The notes under the pieces are model-generated. The model made no database searches, was not told the DNA's origin, and saw nothing but the letters and a program-made list of their open reading frames with translations. Below, in pieces: positions 9,834 through 19,914 of a stretch of DNA of 64,000 nucleotides (position 1 is the stretch's first letter; each line of letters starts with the position of its first letter). The position numbers were made by a program, and so were the translations under genes. This DNA is from Alloprevotella rava (lineage in GTDB: Bacteria; Bacteroidota; Bacteroidia; Bacteroidales; Bacteroidaceae): assembly GCF_014195585.1 (NCBI RefSeq), contig NZ_JACICA010000007.1, forward strand, positions 62,001 through 126,000, written 5' to 3'.

Positions 9834-10232
9834 TTATCTGATTCGCCAACGATCCTTGTTGCGTACTAATTGGATCATGATTTCTTCAGAACTTCCGTCA
9901 CCATAAGTCACATGGAGAAAGACGTTGGACATATTCCCTTTATCGTGAACTTCCGTACGCTCTAACTTCACGTGCTTTATGCCTTTATACTCTTCGTCAA
10001 TATAACGCGCGTGCTGCTTGAGTGCGTCCTTCATTTCTTGACGATAAGCTTCGGGCTTATCATCGCAGGACTGCATAGCATCAACATACGCACTATAGTT
10101 ACCTGAAGTGTAGAGTTTATAGAGTGAAAGGACTTCTTCTTCCTTAGGTCCATTATCCTCTATGCTTGTGTTACTTTTGTTTCCGCACGAAGCAAACAGC
10201 ATGCAGGCGAAAAAAAGAAATAGCGGACGCAT
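9834..10232 (-). CDS. DUF4878-like lipoprotein
   Basis: Predicted 132-residue lipoprotein beginning [18 protein letters not shown], a signal with lipobox FASC. The mature part is one small NTF2-like domain: SLYKLYTSGNYSAYVDAMQ, then FLHVTYGDGSSEEIMIQLVRNKDRWRI. This fits DUF4878, which is of unknown function. The ATG at 10232 overlaps the der stop codon by one base (TAATG), so it is translationally coupled to der. The frame is open further upstream, but the lipoprotein signal fixes the start. Confidence 0.75.
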   Translation of the reverse strand: MRPLFLFFACMLFASCGNKSNTSIEDNGPKEEEVLSLYKLYTSGNYSAYVDAMQSCDDKPEAYRQEMKDALKQHARYIDEEYKGIKHVKLERTEVHDKGNMSNVFLHVTYGDGSSEEIMIQLVRNKDRWRIR

Positions 10233-11545
10233 TATTTCTGACGGATGAAGATATTGATGGGAGTGCCAGAGAAGTTCCATCGTTCGCGTATCTTGTTCTC
10301 TAAGAATCGCTTATAGGGCTCTTTTACATATTGTGGCAAGTTGGCATAGAACACGAAAGAAGGTATCTGCGTGTTGGGCAACTGCATACAATATTTGATT
10401 TTGATGTACTTACCTTTGATTGAAGGTGGTGGATAAGCCTCAATGAGCGGTAGCATCTCTTCGTTGAGTTTAGCTGTAGTGATACGCGCTTGGCGCTGTA
10501 CGTATACATTCTTAGCTGTTTCAAGAAGTTTATAGATGCGCTGTTTGGTGAGTGCTGACGTGAAGATGATAGGGAAGTCATCGAACGGAGCCATACGCTC
10601 GCGAATGGTCTGTTGGAAATGATCAATGGCGCGCTGACTCTTATCCTCTACGAGGTCCCACTTATTGATGGCAACAACGAGGCTCTTTTGGTTGCGCTGG
10701 ACGAGCTGGAAAATATTCATGTCCTGGCTCTCGATACCGCGTGTGGCATCAATTAGCAAGATGCAGACATCGGAGTTTTCAATGGCACGAATAGAGCGCA
10801 TAACAGAGTAGAACTCCAAGTCTTCGTTCACCTTGCTCTTCTTACGAATACCTGCCGTGTCAACAAGATAAAAGTCGAAGCCAAACTTATCGTAGCGAGT
10901 CAGAATGCTGTCGCGCGTAGTCCCCGCAATGTCTGTAACGATATGGCGATCTTCTCCAATAAAGGCATTTATAAGGCTACTTTTACCAGCATTTGGACGG
11001 CCTACGATGGCAAATCGAGGAATACGTGCTTCCTCTTCCTGGCGAGTTTCCGGACCGAGTTTCTCAAGCACGAGATCGAGTAAGTCGCCCGTGCCGCTAC
11101 CTGTTGCCGCAGAGATGCAGTAAGGAGTGCCAAGGCCGAGTCCATAGAATTCAGCGCTTTGGTAAATATCCTTGTTGTCGTCGCACTTATTGGCACAAAG
11201 AATGACGGGAACTTTAGTTTGTCGGAGGATTGTAGCTACTTGTTGGTCGAGGTCAGTAATACCATTATCATTGTCTACAACAAATAAAATACAATCTGCC
11301 TCTTCTGTGGCAACAAGTACTTGTTTGCGGATTTCTTCTTCAAAGATGTCGTCAGAATTTACTACCCAGCCGCCAGTGTCGACAATAGAGAATTCACGGT
11401 TACACCATTCGCATTTTCCGTATTGTCGGTCGCGTGTGGTACCAGCATGCTCACTAACGATGGCTGCACGAGTTCCCGTTAAACGATTGAAGAGGGTAGA
11501 TTTTCCTACGTTAGGGCGGCCTACTATGGCTACTAATTTGCTCAT
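10232..11545 (-). CDS. der: Ribosome biogenesis GTPase Der (EngA)
   Basis: Essential double GTPase for 50S assembly. The 437-residue protein has two tandem G domains: GRPNVGKST near residue 9 with DTGGW, and GRPNAGKSS near 183 with [10 protein letters not shown], each with an N/TKxD-type motif (NKCD and NKWD). The C-terminal KH-like domain ends in [13 protein letters not shown]. It lies downstream of era, separated by a long-range stem at 11564-11635. Confidence 0.97.
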   Translation of the reverse strand: MSKLVAIVGRPNVGKSTLFNRLTGTRAAIVSEHAGTTRDRQYGKCEWCNREFSIVDTGGWVVNSDDIFEEEIRKQVLVATEEADCILFVVDNDNGITDLDQQVATILRQTKVPVILCANKCDDNKDIYQSAEFYGLGLGTPYCISAATGSGTGDLLDLVLEKLGPETRQEEEARIPRFAIVGRPNAGKSSLINAFIGEDRHIVTDIAGTTRDSILTRYDKFGFDFYLVDTAGIRKKSKVNEDLEFYSVMRSIRAIENSDVCILLIDATRGIESQDMNIFQLVQRNQKSLVVAINKWDLVEDKSQRAIDHFQQTIRERMAPFDDFPIIFTSALTKQRIYKLLETAKNVYVQRQARITTAKLNEEMLPLIEAYPPPSIKGKYIKIKYCMQLPNTQIPSFVFYANLPQYVKEPYKRFLENKIRERWNFSGTPINIFIRQK

Positions 11546-11563
11546 ATATAAGGAAGTTAATTA

Positions 11564-11636
11564 GCGCTCTCTCCAACTCGTTCTTCACGAACGGGGTAGT
11601 TTCTCTTGTTGAGCTACCTGAGAGAGCTTTGGATTG
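11564..11636 (-). terminator. Stem structure between era and der
   Basis: GCTCTCTC at about 11570 pairs with GAGAGAGC at about 11622, with additional internal pairing. It may be a terminator or processing site between two genes of one operon. There is no strong T tract on the minus strand. Confidence 0.35.
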
Positions 11637-11651
11637 ATAAAAATAAAAATC

Positions 11652-12530
11652 TTAGATATTGCGGTATCCGTAAGCGTTGAGACGGCGGTCGTTGTTGCGC
11701 CAATCTTTATCAACTTTCACAAAGAGTTCCAAAAAGATATTCTTTTGGAAAAAACGTTCCATCTCTTTGCGTGCTTCTGTAGATACTTTTTTCAACGCAA
11801 TTCCTTGGTGTCCGATAATGATGCCTTTTTGGCTATCACGTTCTACATAGATAATGGCGTTGATATGTATGGACTTCTCTTGCTCCTTAAAGCGTTCTAC
11901 AGAAACTTCGCAAGCGTAGGGAATCTCTTTGTCGTAGTAGAGTAGGATTTTCTCTCGGATAATTTCTGTGACGAAAAAGCGAGCAGGTTTATCAGTCCAT
12001 TGGTCGCGTTCGAAATAGGGGGGAGCTTCAGGCAGCAATTCTTTGATACGGCGCAGAACCGTGTCTACATTGAATTTCGCCTTTGCAGATACGGGGAAGA
12101 TCTCAGCCTTTGGCAGTTGTTCGTGCCATTCGTTAACGAGTCGTTCAAGGTCTTGCTGGTTAGACATGTCTATCTTGTTAATAAGTAGAAGTACGGGAAC
12201 AGACATTTCTCGAACTTTTGCTAAGAAATCTGCGTTTTTATCAGCCCGCTCAACCACGTCTGTGACATATAGTAGAACATCTGCATCTTGCAAAGCCGAT
12301 TCAGAGAAAGCAAGCATGGCTTCCTGCATCTTATAGTTCGGCTTTAGCACTCCAGGTGTATCCGAGAAAACAATTTGGGCATCATCCGTATTTACAATAC
12401 CCATGATGCGGTGGCGCGTCGTTTGGGCCTTGAAAGTAGCAATGGAGATGCGTTCTCCCGTCAATAAATTCATCAAAGAAGACTTACCAACGTTTGGATT
12501 TCCCACTAAGTTTACGAAACCACTTTTCAT
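11652..12530 (-). CDS. era: GTPase Era
   Basis: GTPase that binds the 3' end of 16S rRNA and acts in 30S maturation. The 292-residue protein has G1 GNPNVGKSS (about 11-19), G3 DTPGV, G4 NKID, then a C-terminal KH domain with IIIGHQGIALKKVSTEARKE. Length matches the family. It lies between fabH and der in a same-strand run. Confidence 0.97.
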   Translation of the reverse strand: MKSGFVNLVGNPNVGKSSLMNLLTGERISIATFKAQTTRHRIMGIVNTDDAQIVFSDTPGVLKPNYKMQEAMLAFSESALQDADVLLYVTDVVERADKNADFLAKVREMSVPVLLLINKIDMSNQQDLERLVNEWHEQLPKAEIFPVSAKAKFNVDTVLRRIKELLPEAPPYFERDQWTDKPARFFVTEIIREKILLYYDKEIPYACEVSVERFKEQEKSIHINAIIYVERDSQKGIIIGHQGIALKKVSTEARKEMERFFQKNIFLELFVKVDKDWRNNDRRLNAYGYRNI

Positions 12531-12549
12531 ATCGCGATATTTTTAGAGA

Positions 12550-12597
12550 AGCCCCCTATAGCCCTTTATTAGGGAAGAAAAGGCTGTAGGGGGCTTT
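12550..12597 (-). terminator. GC-rich inverted repeat between fabH and era
   Basis: GCCCCCTATAGCC pairs with GGCTGTAGGGGGC with one G-T-type mismatch. Located directly downstream of fabH on the minus strand. It is a likely terminator or attenuator, although the T tract is weak. Confidence 0.5.
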
Positions 12598-12620
12598 GGA
12601 AGAAAGCTAAAAGCTTTGAT

Positions 12621-13619
12621 TTATTTAGCGTTGTAACCCCATTTGAGTAGGGCTGCGCCATACGTAAAGCCTGCTCCGAAGGCTGTAAGAATGATAGAAT
12701 CTCCCTTCTTCAGTTGCTTCTCGAAATCCCACAAAGCCAAAGGCAGAGTGGCGGCAGAAGTGTTGCCATAGCGCTGAATATTTACCAAGACTTTCTCCAT
12801 CGGAATCTCAAGACGATTGGCTACCGCTTCAATAATACGGATGTTAGCTTGATGCGGGAGCACCCAATTCAACGTATCGTTGTTCAGACCATTGCGTTCT
12901 GCTATTTGTGCACTAAGATCACTCATATAAGTTACGGCATATTTAAATACTGTGCGACCTTCTTGATGGAGATAATTCATACGGCGGTCAATGGAATAGT
13001 GAGAAGGTGGGCAAACAGAGCCGCCTGCCTTAACGCAAAGGAAGGGGAGCCCAAGACCATCAGTGCGGAGGATAGAATCTGTCCAACCTACTTCTTCTGT
13101 TGTTGGTTCTACCAATACTGCTGCTGCACCGTCGCCAAAGAGCGCGCAAGTAGCGCGGTCTGTGTAGTCAACAATGCTAGACATTTTCTCAGCACAACAA
13201 ACAATTACTTTCTTATAACGTCCGCTTTGAATCATACATGCTGCCTGGTCCATCGCAAAGAGGAAGCCGCAGCAAGCTGCCTGCAAGTCAATAGCGTAAG
13301 CGTTAGTCATACCGGTACGCCCAATAACAATAGAGGACGTAGAAGGTACTTTATAGTCTGGAGTAGTCGTTGCCACGATGAGAGCCTCTACTTCAAGCGG
13401 ATCTGTTCCTGTCTTTTGGAGCAATTGCTTGACAGCTTTGCGAGCCATGTAGCTCGTACCAAGTCCTTCTTCTTGTAGGATATGACGTTCCTTAATACCT
13501 ACGCGCGACATAATCCACTCATCGTTGGTATCAACCATGCGTGAAAGTTCGTCGTTGTTTAGAATATAATCTGGAATATAGCCACCGATGCCGGTGATTG
13601 TAGCATTGATTTTTTCCAT
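12621..13619 (-). CDS. fabH: 3-oxoacyl-ACP synthase III
   Basis: Initiates fatty-acid synthesis by condensing acetyl-CoA with malonyl-ACP. The 332-residue protein carries the catalytic Cys in [11 protein letters not shown] (about residue 116), the catalytic His in [10 protein letters not shown] and the catalytic Asn in YGNTSAAT. The N-terminus [13 protein letters not shown] and the end [16 protein letters not shown] are standard. The order DUF177-rpmF-fabH is also common in other bacteria. Confidence 0.97.
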   Translation of the reverse strand: MEKINATITGIGGYIPDYILNNDELSRMVDTNDEWIMSRVGIKERHILQEEGLGTSYMARKAVKQLLQKTGTDPLEVEALIVATTTPDYKVPSTSSIVIGRTGMTNAYAIDLQAACCGFLFAMDQAACMIQSGRYKKVIVCCAEKMSSIVDYTDRATCALFGDGAAAVLVEPTTEEVGWTDSILRTDGLGLPFLCVKAGGSVCPPSHYSIDRRMNYLHQEGRTVFKYAVTYMSDLSAQIAERNGLNNDTLNWVLPHQANIRIIEAVANRLEIPMEKVLVNIQRYGNTSAATLPLALWDFEKQLKKGDSIILTAFGAGFTYGAALLKWGYNAK

Positions 13620-13639
13620 AGAGATATTACAAAAAATTC

Positions 13640-13713
13640 AAGGTCTGACGTTTAGAGTAAGAGACAGAAATTATATTGAACACTGTCTCGTGTTTCTATA
13701 CGTCAGACCTTTT
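13640..13713 (-). terminator. Long hairpin between rpmF and fabH
   Basis: AAGGTCTGACG (13640-13650) pairs with CGTCAGACCTT (about 13701-13711), with an internal GAGACAG/CTGTCTC stem. On the minus strand it is followed by a T-rich run (13631-13638 complement), so it probably attenuates transcription after rpmF. Confidence 0.6.
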
Positions 13714-13727
13714 AGTTGAGAATCTGA

Positions 13728-13916
13728 TTATTCAGCTGTTTCTTCCTGTGCTACTGCGAGCTTGCCGCGATAATAACCACAAGAAGGACATACCGTGTGG
13801 TAGATATGCCAACCGCCACAATTAGGGCATGCAGCCAAAGTAGGAGCTACTGCCTTATCGTGAGTTCTGCGCTTCAGAGTTCTCGTCTTTGATTGTCTTC
13901 TTTTAGGATGTGCCAT
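13728..13916 (-). CDS. rpmF: 50S ribosomal protein L32
   Basis: 62-residue ribosomal protein starting MAHPKRRQSKTRTLKRRTHD. It has a zinc ribbon made of CPNC and, 12-13 residues later, CPSC. All four cysteines are present, so this is the zinc-binding form. It follows the DUF177 gene, the usual neighbour. Confidence 0.97.
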   Translation of the reverse strand: MAHPKRRQSKTRTLKRRTHDKAVAPTLAACPNCGGWHIYHTVCPSCGYYRGKLAVAQEETAE

Positions 13917-13959
13917 GGTTCTATTTTATTTTAACTAGTTATAAATCTATTTTATTGGC

Positions 13960-14433
13960 TTAAGCATCGAGTTCGTCAATAGGCTTTTCCGCAGAAAAGC
14001 GGATGAGCATATCTTTATCACATTTGCCTTCGGGGTGGACTCTCTCTAGAGGGAGGGAAGTCACGGCAATCTCATATATGTCCCATGCGATGTTGTACAT
14101 ATTAGAGTTATGAGGTACGAACTTTAGATCGTAATCTGTTGTTTCGGCTTCATCGCCATAAGAAACCCTTACTACATCTGATGTGTCGATATCAATAGAG
14201 AGTTCATCAAGGCAACGGTCGCAGAGAACGTTTATTGATCCTTGTAAGGAAATCTTGACTGTATAAATATCTCCTGCTGCTTCACGTACCTTGACAGTCA
14301 CATCGAGTCTTCCGCCTTTGATTTCATCTTGCTCGATTTCAGCAAAGAAATCATCGTGCAGGGAGAAGTGTAAAGGCTCGATTCCGTTTACAGTCTTCCT
14401 GATATCTATTAGCATGTTGTCCTTACTAGCCAT
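13960..14433 (-). CDS. DUF177 (YceD-like) protein
   Basis: 157-residue cytoplasmic protein of the DUF177/YceD family, which in many bacteria and plastids is linked to 23S rRNA accumulation and is encoded just before rpmF. Seen here: the paired-Cys segment VLCDRCLDELSIDI near residue 90, the acidic middle, and the C-terminal HPEGKCD motif. Function is inferred from family and position. Confidence 0.85.
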   Translation of the reverse strand: MASKDNMLIDIRKTVNGIEPLHFSLHDDFFAEIEQDEIKGGRLDVTVKVREAAGDIYTVKISLQGSINVLCDRCLDELSIDIDTSDVVRVSYGDEAETTDYDLKFVPHNSNMYNIAWDIYEIAVTSLPLERVHPEGKCDKDMLIRFSAEKPIDELDA

Positions 14434-14516
14434 AGCGGCTGCAAAATTAGAGATTTTAGCTTGAAGAACAAAATGAAATCTTTATTTTTTGAGTATTAAG
14501 TCCTTTCTGTATCTCT

Positions 14517-15689
14517 TCAGACGATGGGGCGGATAAAATCTTCTTGATGTTTCAGACTCCTTATCTTATTTATAAAAGTGCGGAAAGGCTGAAGTAGTGC
14601 GTAGTGATGAAGTAATACTCCATATTTTCGAAGTTCTAATTGTTTTGTGAGTTGTCTAAAAAGAATGATTGGTGTAATCATCCAACACATCAGGAGAAGC
14701 AAGCTGGGAATATCTGTAAAAAGATGTGTGAGTTTGTACGCTTCTGCCGTTGTTGATTCGTAGATACGACTTGCTATATAAACAGCTTCTGTAAAAAGAA
14801 ATATATAGAAAGCCCAACTAGCGAAAGCTTCTCTTAAAGCCCACCAATATGCGTTCTTGCTGAGATGTTTTCGAAGCTCAGCAAGGTACATTTTCTCATT
14901 ATGAAGTATTAATGTGCTTGGTAGTTCTTGGAGCATAGTAGCTTTCGTATCCCATACAAAACAGACGTTCTCTTCTGTGGCCAATTGGTCAACGAGTAAG
15001 GCACAACTACCGAAAGGAAGTTCTAAACTGCCTGCAAACCCTTGATTGTCAAGAAAGAGTTGTTTTGAGATAATGAGATTTGTTCCGTCTGCCCCGCAGG
15101 CTTTTCCTTGAAAGCCTGCACGCAGTACGCGAAGTTGTGCGCAGAGACGTTCGTAGATGGCACACCGAGCTAGATTACTTCCATCATCAATATAATTACC
15201 ATATCCGATAGTAATAGGCTTTAAATTCTGAGTCATTGTTGCGAGCCATAAATTACTTGCAGGGCGACAGTCAGGAACTGTAAGAACACACCATTCAGAA
15301 TGTGCTGCGCGGATTCCTAATGTGAGAGCTAATTTTTGTCTATCTATATAGCGAGAAGTCTTAGGTACAAAGGTGTGTCGAAGATTTTTATACTTTGCTT
15401 CCAAGCGTTTAAGGACATCACTTGTTTCTGCATTGGAGGCAATGTTTACTACAACGACCTCAAATGATGGAAATTGCTGCTCAAGAAAGTAGGGGAGATT
15501 TTGCTCTAGAAGTGCTGCTTCCTTTGAAACAGGAATAATAATGGATATCTTCGGACGTTCTTCTTTCAATGCTTCTTGCTGGCATTTCCTTCTTTGAGGA
15601 AGTGTATAGTCGCGCCAACGTAGAAGATATAAAAGCAGGAGGGCAATACAGGCCACTCCTATGAATATAATCTGGATATTAAAAAGCAT
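14517..15689 (-). CDS. Membrane-anchored family 2 glycosyltransferase
   Basis: 390 residues. An N-terminal membrane helix (about 5-22) precedes a GT-A domain with the opening strand KISIIIPVSKEA, a middle acidic region (VPDCRP in place of a classic DxD) and the segment GADGTNLIISKQLF. Two or three further helices follow near 290-350 (WAFYIFLFTEAVYIA, LLLLMCWMITPIILF). Sugar donor and acceptor cannot be told. It sits directly downstream of the RNA methyltransferase gene, 10 bases away, on the same strand. Confidence 0.8.
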   Translation of the reverse strand: MLFNIQIIFIGVACIALLLLYLLRWRDYTLPQRRKCQQEALKEERPKISIIIPVSKEAALLEQNLPYFLEQQFPSFEVVVVNIASNAETSDVLKRLEAKYKNLRHTFVPKTSRYIDRQKLALTLGIRAAHSEWCVLTVPDCRPASNLWLATMTQNLKPITIGYGNYIDDGSNLARCAIYERLCAQLRVLRAGFQGKACGADGTNLIISKQLFLDNQGFAGSLELPFGSCALLVDQLATEENVCFVWDTKATMLQELPSTLILHNEKMYLAELRKHLSKNAYWWALREAFASWAFYIFLFTEAVYIASRIYESTTAEAYKLTHLFTDIPSLLLLMCWMITPIILFRQLTKQLELRKYGVLLHHYALLQPFRTFINKIRSLKHQEDFIRPIV

Positions 15690-15699
15690 AGTTGGAAAG

Positions 15700-16437
15700 T
15701 TAAGCCTTTTGTCGGAATGCTGCGCAGGTTATGGCTGTGGCAATAGCCACATTTAAGCTCTCCACTGTATTGTGATCAGTAGGATAGTTGGGTATAAAGA
15801 GCTTTTCTGTCACTAGTTGTTCTACCTCTTTGCTGATACCGTTTCCCTCATTGCCCATTACGATAATTGCTTTCTGTTGTAAATCTTTTTGATAAATATT
15901 ATCGCCTTCTAAGAACGTTCCATAAATGGGCACTTTTTGTTGGCTCAAGAAACGAGGTAGATCTACGTAGTGAATTTTAACGCGGGCGATAGCTCCCATA
16001 GTGGCTTGTATCACTTTGGGAGCATAGGCATCTGCCGTATTCATAGAGCAGAAAAGTGCATCAATACCAAACCAATCGGCTAATCGAATGATTGTTCCTA
16101 GGTTGCCAGGATCTTGCAAACAATCGAGGGCTAAAGATAAGCCCGATGCTGTGCTGACGCCCTCTGCGGGCTTTTCGAAAATAGCTAAGGCTTCTTGTGG
16201 CGTCTTTAGAAGAGATGCTTGTTGTAGTTCCTTTTCTGTGATTTCTCTGATGTTGTGTTGTTGAAACTCTGGATGAGTATCGATAAAATGCTTAGTTCCG
16301 CACAGCATTTTACACGCACAAAGCCCTATTATCTCACCTATAACTTTTGGGCCTTCTGCAAGGAATACGTTATCCTTATCTCGATGTTTTTTCTGTGCAA
16401 GGGATTGAATGTATTTTATCTCGTTCTTTGTCAGCAT
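15700..16437 (-). CDS. TrmH/SpoU-family RNA 2'-O-methyltransferase
   Basis: SPOUT-fold methyltransferase of 245 residues. An N-terminal substrate-binding domain starts MLTKNEIKYIQSL and includes KKHRDKDNVFLAEGPKV. The three SpoU motifs follow: LDCLQDPGNLGTIIR, then IVMGNEGNGIS, then IPNYPTDHNTVESLNVAIA. Which rRNA or tRNA it modifies is not visible. The frame is open to 16527, but the family start and the A/T-rich leader favour the ATG at 16437. Confidence 0.9.
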   Translation of the reverse strand: MLTKNEIKYIQSLAQKKHRDKDNVFLAEGPKVIGEIIGLCACKMLCGTKHFIDTHPEFQQHNIREITEKELQQASLLKTPQEALAIFEKPAEGVSTASGLSLALDCLQDPGNLGTIIRLADWFGIDALFCSMNTADAYAPKVIQATMGAIARVKIHYVDLPRFLSQQKVPIYGTFLEGDNIYQKDLQQKAIIVMGNEGNGISKEVEQLVTEKLFIPNYPTDHNTVESLNVAIATAITCAAFRQKA

Positions 16438-16583
16438 AGCAACAACTTCTTTTTGTCGCTGCAAAAATACGAAAAAATCTCTTCTTATTGAGTCCTGCAT
16501 AATAGGATTACTAAAAGAGAGAAACACAAGCCTTCATTGAAGGATTCCTATTGTATGTATGTAAGGCATCTATGAAATTGTGG

Positions 16584-16591
16584 TATATTTG
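16584..16591 (+). promoter_or_regulatory. -7 promoter element for tamL
   Basis: TATATTTG, a match to TAnnTTTG, ends 20 bases before the TTG start of tamL. No good -33 TTG is seen at the right distance, so this is only partial support. Confidence 0.4.
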
Positions 16592-16611
16592 CAGAAATAA
16601 AATCGGTAGTT

Positions 16612-18957
16612 TTGAAAATTTCTATACTCTATAAGTTTGCGTGTTTCCTTCTTCTAATAGGAATTACAGCGTGTAACCCTACTAAATTTTTGCAAGAGAA
16701 TGAAACAATGCTTCGTTCTGTGCAGATGACATCGGACAATAAGTTGCTGAAAGTGGGGGATTATCGCTCGTATGTTCGCCAAGAGCCTAATGCACGCTGG
16801 TTTAATTTGTTAAAAGTACCTTTGGCTATCTATAGTATTTCTCAGCCTGATACCACGCGCCGAACTGGACGCTTTTTTCGTCGTATAGGACAAGCTCCGG
16901 TAGTCTACGACTCTGCCATGACAGAGTTTTCACGCCGAAGCTTAGAAGCAGCGTTACAGGCAAAAGGGTATTTTCATGCTTCTGTCCATACTGATGTTAC
17001 AACCAGAAAGCGTAAGACAGATGTGAATTATCGTTTACTGTTGGGACGTCGCTATTATGTTGCAAAGCTTCACATAACAGTAGATGATGAAAGAATGAAG
17101 AAGGAAATTGATAGTTTATCGGTCAATAGTTTGCTCTATAAAGGAATGCCTTTTGATGCCACTGTTCTCAGTGAAGAACGAAACCGTATCATAATGGGGC
17201 TTCTGAATGCTGGCTATTATCGGTTACAGAAGGATTATGTGAAGTTTCGTGTAGATACGGTTTCCAATGATATGGGGATCGATTTAACTATGGATTTTGC
17301 ACGCCCAGTGGGTGTAGATAGTACTAAAGATTATGAGCGTTTTACAGTACATAGAGTCAATCTATATGAAGGTTCTTCTGCTTTCCCAATGTCTGCAAAC
17401 TTAGAGTCGCAGAAAGTATTACCTATTAATGGTATTATTTTTAAAAGTGATGGTAAGAAATCGTCACGCATAAAAGTTCGGAAGAGTGTTTATCTGAACC
17501 ATGTTCATTTGCGCCCCGATAGTTTGTATCGAGAGTCAAATGTTCAGGATTCGTATTCTATGCTCAATAGTTTGCCGATAGTCAATTATTCCCTGATTCG
17601 CTTTCAAGAATTGCCGGGAATAAAACCTCAACTGGAAGCTGACATACAAGTGGTGCGCAACAAACTGAATAGTATTAGTACCGAATTGGAAGGAACAAAT
17701 ACAAATGGTGATTTAGGAGCAGCGATGGCGGTGACGTATACAAATCGTAATCTTTTTCATGGAGCTGAAGCTCTTTTGCTCAAATTACGAGGTGCATACG
17801 AGGCCATTCGTGGTTTGGATGGTTATAACGATGAAAACTATTTGGAGTATAGCGCAGAGCTTTCTTTGCGTTTTCCAGCAACGAGACTCCCTTTTGGCTT
17901 TCGTCGGGGGCAGAAAAAATTTATGCTGACCAGTGGTTTATCTTTTATGTACGATTCTCAGAATCGTCCTGAGTTTCACCGCCGTATTTTAACGAGTGAT
18001 TGGGCTTTCCGGTGGAGACATTCTTCTCATCCTGGTTTGCAACACCGCCTTGATATGGTAAGTCTTAACTATGTTTTTGTACCTTGGATATCCTCAACAT
18101 TCCGTCGCAATTATTTAGATGGGACAGACCCTCGAAATTCCATTCTTAAAGCTAGCTATGAGGATCTTTTCATTATGCGGTGGGGATACTCCTTTATATA
18201 TAATAGCCAGCAGGATAAAATGCAGTTGAATACTCTGCAGAGCGGTTCATCCAATCTTACGCGCGGGTGGCAGCTAAAGTATAACATCGAAAGTGCAGGA
18301 AACCTATTGCGCGGAATTAGCGCCATATCTGGTGCTAAGAGGAATCAAAATGGGCAATATGAAATGTTCAATATTGCCTATTCTCAATATGTGAAAACTG
18401 ACATCGATTTTGTGCGGTGTATCCAATTTGATGAACGAAACAGTTTGGCTTTTCATGCAGCTTTCGGAATAGCAATTCCTTATGGCAATTCTTCGATTAT
18501 TCCGTATGAGAAACGCTATTTTGCAGGTGGTGCAAATAGTGTTCGTGGTTGGACCGTTCGCAGACTAGGCCCTGGCTCTTATGCAGGCAGGAATGGAGAG
18601 ATAGACTTCATTAAGCAAACGGGCAATGTGAAGCTTGATTTGAGTGTAGAATGGCGCACCCATTTGTTTTGGAAATTAGATGGTGCAGCTTTTGTGGATG
18701 CTGGTAATATCTGGAATACACGCGATTATGCAAATCAAGATGGTGGTAAGTTTAAGTTTCGCGAATTTTATAAGCAAATAGCTGTAGCTTATGGAGTTGG
18801 TTTTCGCTTTAACTTGAGTTATTTCATTCTGCGCTTCGATTTGGGTATGAAAGCAATCAATCCTGTTTATTCTTCGACTAAAGAGCATTATCCTATTATT
18901 ATTCCACGTTTGTCGCGTGATGTCGCTTTTCATTTTGCAGTTGGACTGCCTTTCTAG
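16612..18957 (+). CDS. tamL: TamL-like BamA/TamA-family outer-membrane lipoprotein
   Basis: 781-residue outer-membrane protein. It starts at TTG with a lipoprotein signal (LLLIGITAC, Cys21), then POTRA-like domains (about 40-330) and a C-terminal Omp85 beta-barrel with the conserved RYFAGGANSVRGWTVRRLGP strand and a final aromatic-rich strand ending in F. A lipidated TamA homologue is the Bacteroidetes form called TamL, which works with TamB in outer-membrane assembly or lipid transport. TamB is not beside it here. A BamA paralogue with another role cannot be excluded. The non-ATG start is chosen because the signal peptide begins exactly there. Confidence 0.82.
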   Translation: MKISILYKFACFLLLIGITACNPTKFLQENETMLRSVQMTSDNKLLKVGDYRSYVRQEPNARWFNLLKVPLAIYSISQPDTTRRTGRFFRRIGQAPVVYDSAMTEFSRRSLEAALQAKGYFHASVHTDVTTRKRKTDVNYRLLLGRRYYVAKLHITVDDERMKKEIDSLSVNSLLYKGMPFDATVLSEERNRIIMGLLNAGYYRLQKDYVKFRVDTVSNDMGIDLTMDFARPVGVDSTKDYERFTVHRVNLYEGSSAFPMSANLESQKVLPINGIIFKSDGKKSSRIKVRKSVYLNHVHLRPDSLYRESNVQDSYSMLNSLPIVNYSLIRFQELPGIKPQLEADIQVVRNKLNSISTELEGTNTNGDLGAAMAVTYTNRNLFHGAEALLLKLRGAYEAIRGLDGYNDENYLEYSAELSLRFPATRLPFGFRRGQKKFMLTSGLSFMYDSQNRPEFHRRILTSDWAFRWRHSSHPGLQHRLDMVSLNYVFVPWISSTFRRNYLDGTDPRNSILKASYEDLFIMRWGYSFIYNSQQDKMQLNTLQSGSSNLTRGWQLKYNIESAGNLLRGISAISGAKRNQNGQYEMFNIAYSQYVKTDIDFVRCIQFDERNSLAFHAAFGIAIPYGNSSIIPYEKRYFAGGANSVRGWTVRRLGPGSYAGRNGEIDFIKQTGNVKLDLSVEWRTHLFWKLDGAAFVDAGNIWNTRDYANQDGGKFKFREFYKQIAVAYGVGFRFNLSYFILRFDLGMKAINPVYSSTKEHYPIIIPRLSRDVAFHFAVGLPF

Positions 18958-19053
18958 GCTTCTAAAAGATATTGATGGGGAGAAAAAGTAGATACAGTAC
19001 AAAACATTGATAAGAAATTACTACTTTTGCTCAAAGAATATATATATACTAAA

Positions 19054-19839
19054 ATGAAATTTATTAGTTTTGGTTCAGGTAGTAGTGGCAACTGCTATTA
19101 TTTGCTCGAGGACGGTTTCGGCTTAGTTATCGATCAAGGTATTGGCATACGCAGCTTTAAGCGTTATTTCCGCGACTATGGACTGTCACAAGGAGAAATA
19201 AAAGCCATTTTAGTGACACATGATCATACAGATCACGTTAAGGCCGTAGGAGCAGTAAGTCAGGAGCACCATCTGCCTGTTTATGCTGCTGAAAAAGTTC
19301 ATAGTGGTATGGACCATAACTATTTAATGTCGAAAAAAATAGCTGAACCAAATAAGCATTTTCTTATGCCTGGTGAAACCGTTGTTTTGGGGCCTTTTAC
19401 AATTACAGCTTTTGATGTTCCACATGATGCTAGTGCAAATAATGGATACTTCATTACGACAGACTCTACCAACTTTTGCTTGATGACAGATTGTGGAAAG
19501 ATGACAGAAGAAATGTGTCGTTTTATCAATAAAGCAGAAAACTTGGTTGTTGAGGCAAACTATGATGAAGCAATGCTTGTGACCGGTCCTTATCCGCTTT
19601 ATCTGAAAAATCGAATACAGAGTGGTTTAGGTCATAGTAGTAACAGGGAAACCGCTGCTGCGCTGGCCTCTTCTTTATCTCCAGCCATTAAGAGTATTTG
19701 GCTTTGTCACTTAAGCGAAGAAAATAATCACCCTGAATTGTGCAGAAAAACTGTTCAGTGCTCTTTAAATAGTGTGGGATGTGCGGCAGAGTTACATATC
19801 TTGAAGAGAAGGACGCCAACAGGGGTCTTTGAATTGTAA
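19054..19839 (+). CDS. MBL-fold metallo-hydrolase (YycJ/WalJ-like)
   Basis: 261 residues beginning MKFISFGSGSSGNCYYL, the N-terminus typical of the YycJ/WalJ group of metallo-beta-lactamase-fold hydrolases. The metal motif is THDHTDH (HxHxDH). Later ligands are seen in FDVPHDA, LMTDCGK and LGHSSN. In Firmicutes this family affects cell-wall and DNA-repair phenotypes; here the substrate is unknown. A -7 element TACTTTTG lies at about 19022-19029. Confidence 0.85.
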   Translation: MKFISFGSGSSGNCYYLLEDGFGLVIDQGIGIRSFKRYFRDYGLSQGEIKAILVTHDHTDHVKAVGAVSQEHHLPVYAAEKVHSGMDHNYLMSKKIAEPNKHFLMPGETVVLGPFTITAFDVPHDASANNGYFITTDSTNFCLMTDCGKMTEEMCRFINKAENLVVEANYDEAMLVTGPYPLYLKNRIQSGLGHSSNRETAAALASSLSPAIKSIWLCHLSEENNHPELCRKTVQCSLNSVGCAAELHILKRRTPTGVFEL

Positions 19840-19855
19840 AAAAGTTAATAATTAG

Positions 19856-19887
19856 TTTGGTCAATTCAAACTTTCCTAATACCTTTG
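19856..19887 (+). promoter_or_regulatory. Promoter for tRNA-Cys
   Basis: TTTG (19856-19859), 20 bases, TACCTTTG (19880-19887), followed by the tRNA 28 bases later. The same arrangement precedes tRNA-Tyr, which supports the assignment. Confidence 0.75.
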
Positions 19888-19914
19888 CATTCGAAAATCA
19901 GAAATGATAGCAAT

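Noticed and set aside
12714-13478. 254-codon frame opposite fabH
   Set aside because: Antisense shadow; fabH has all catalytic residues.
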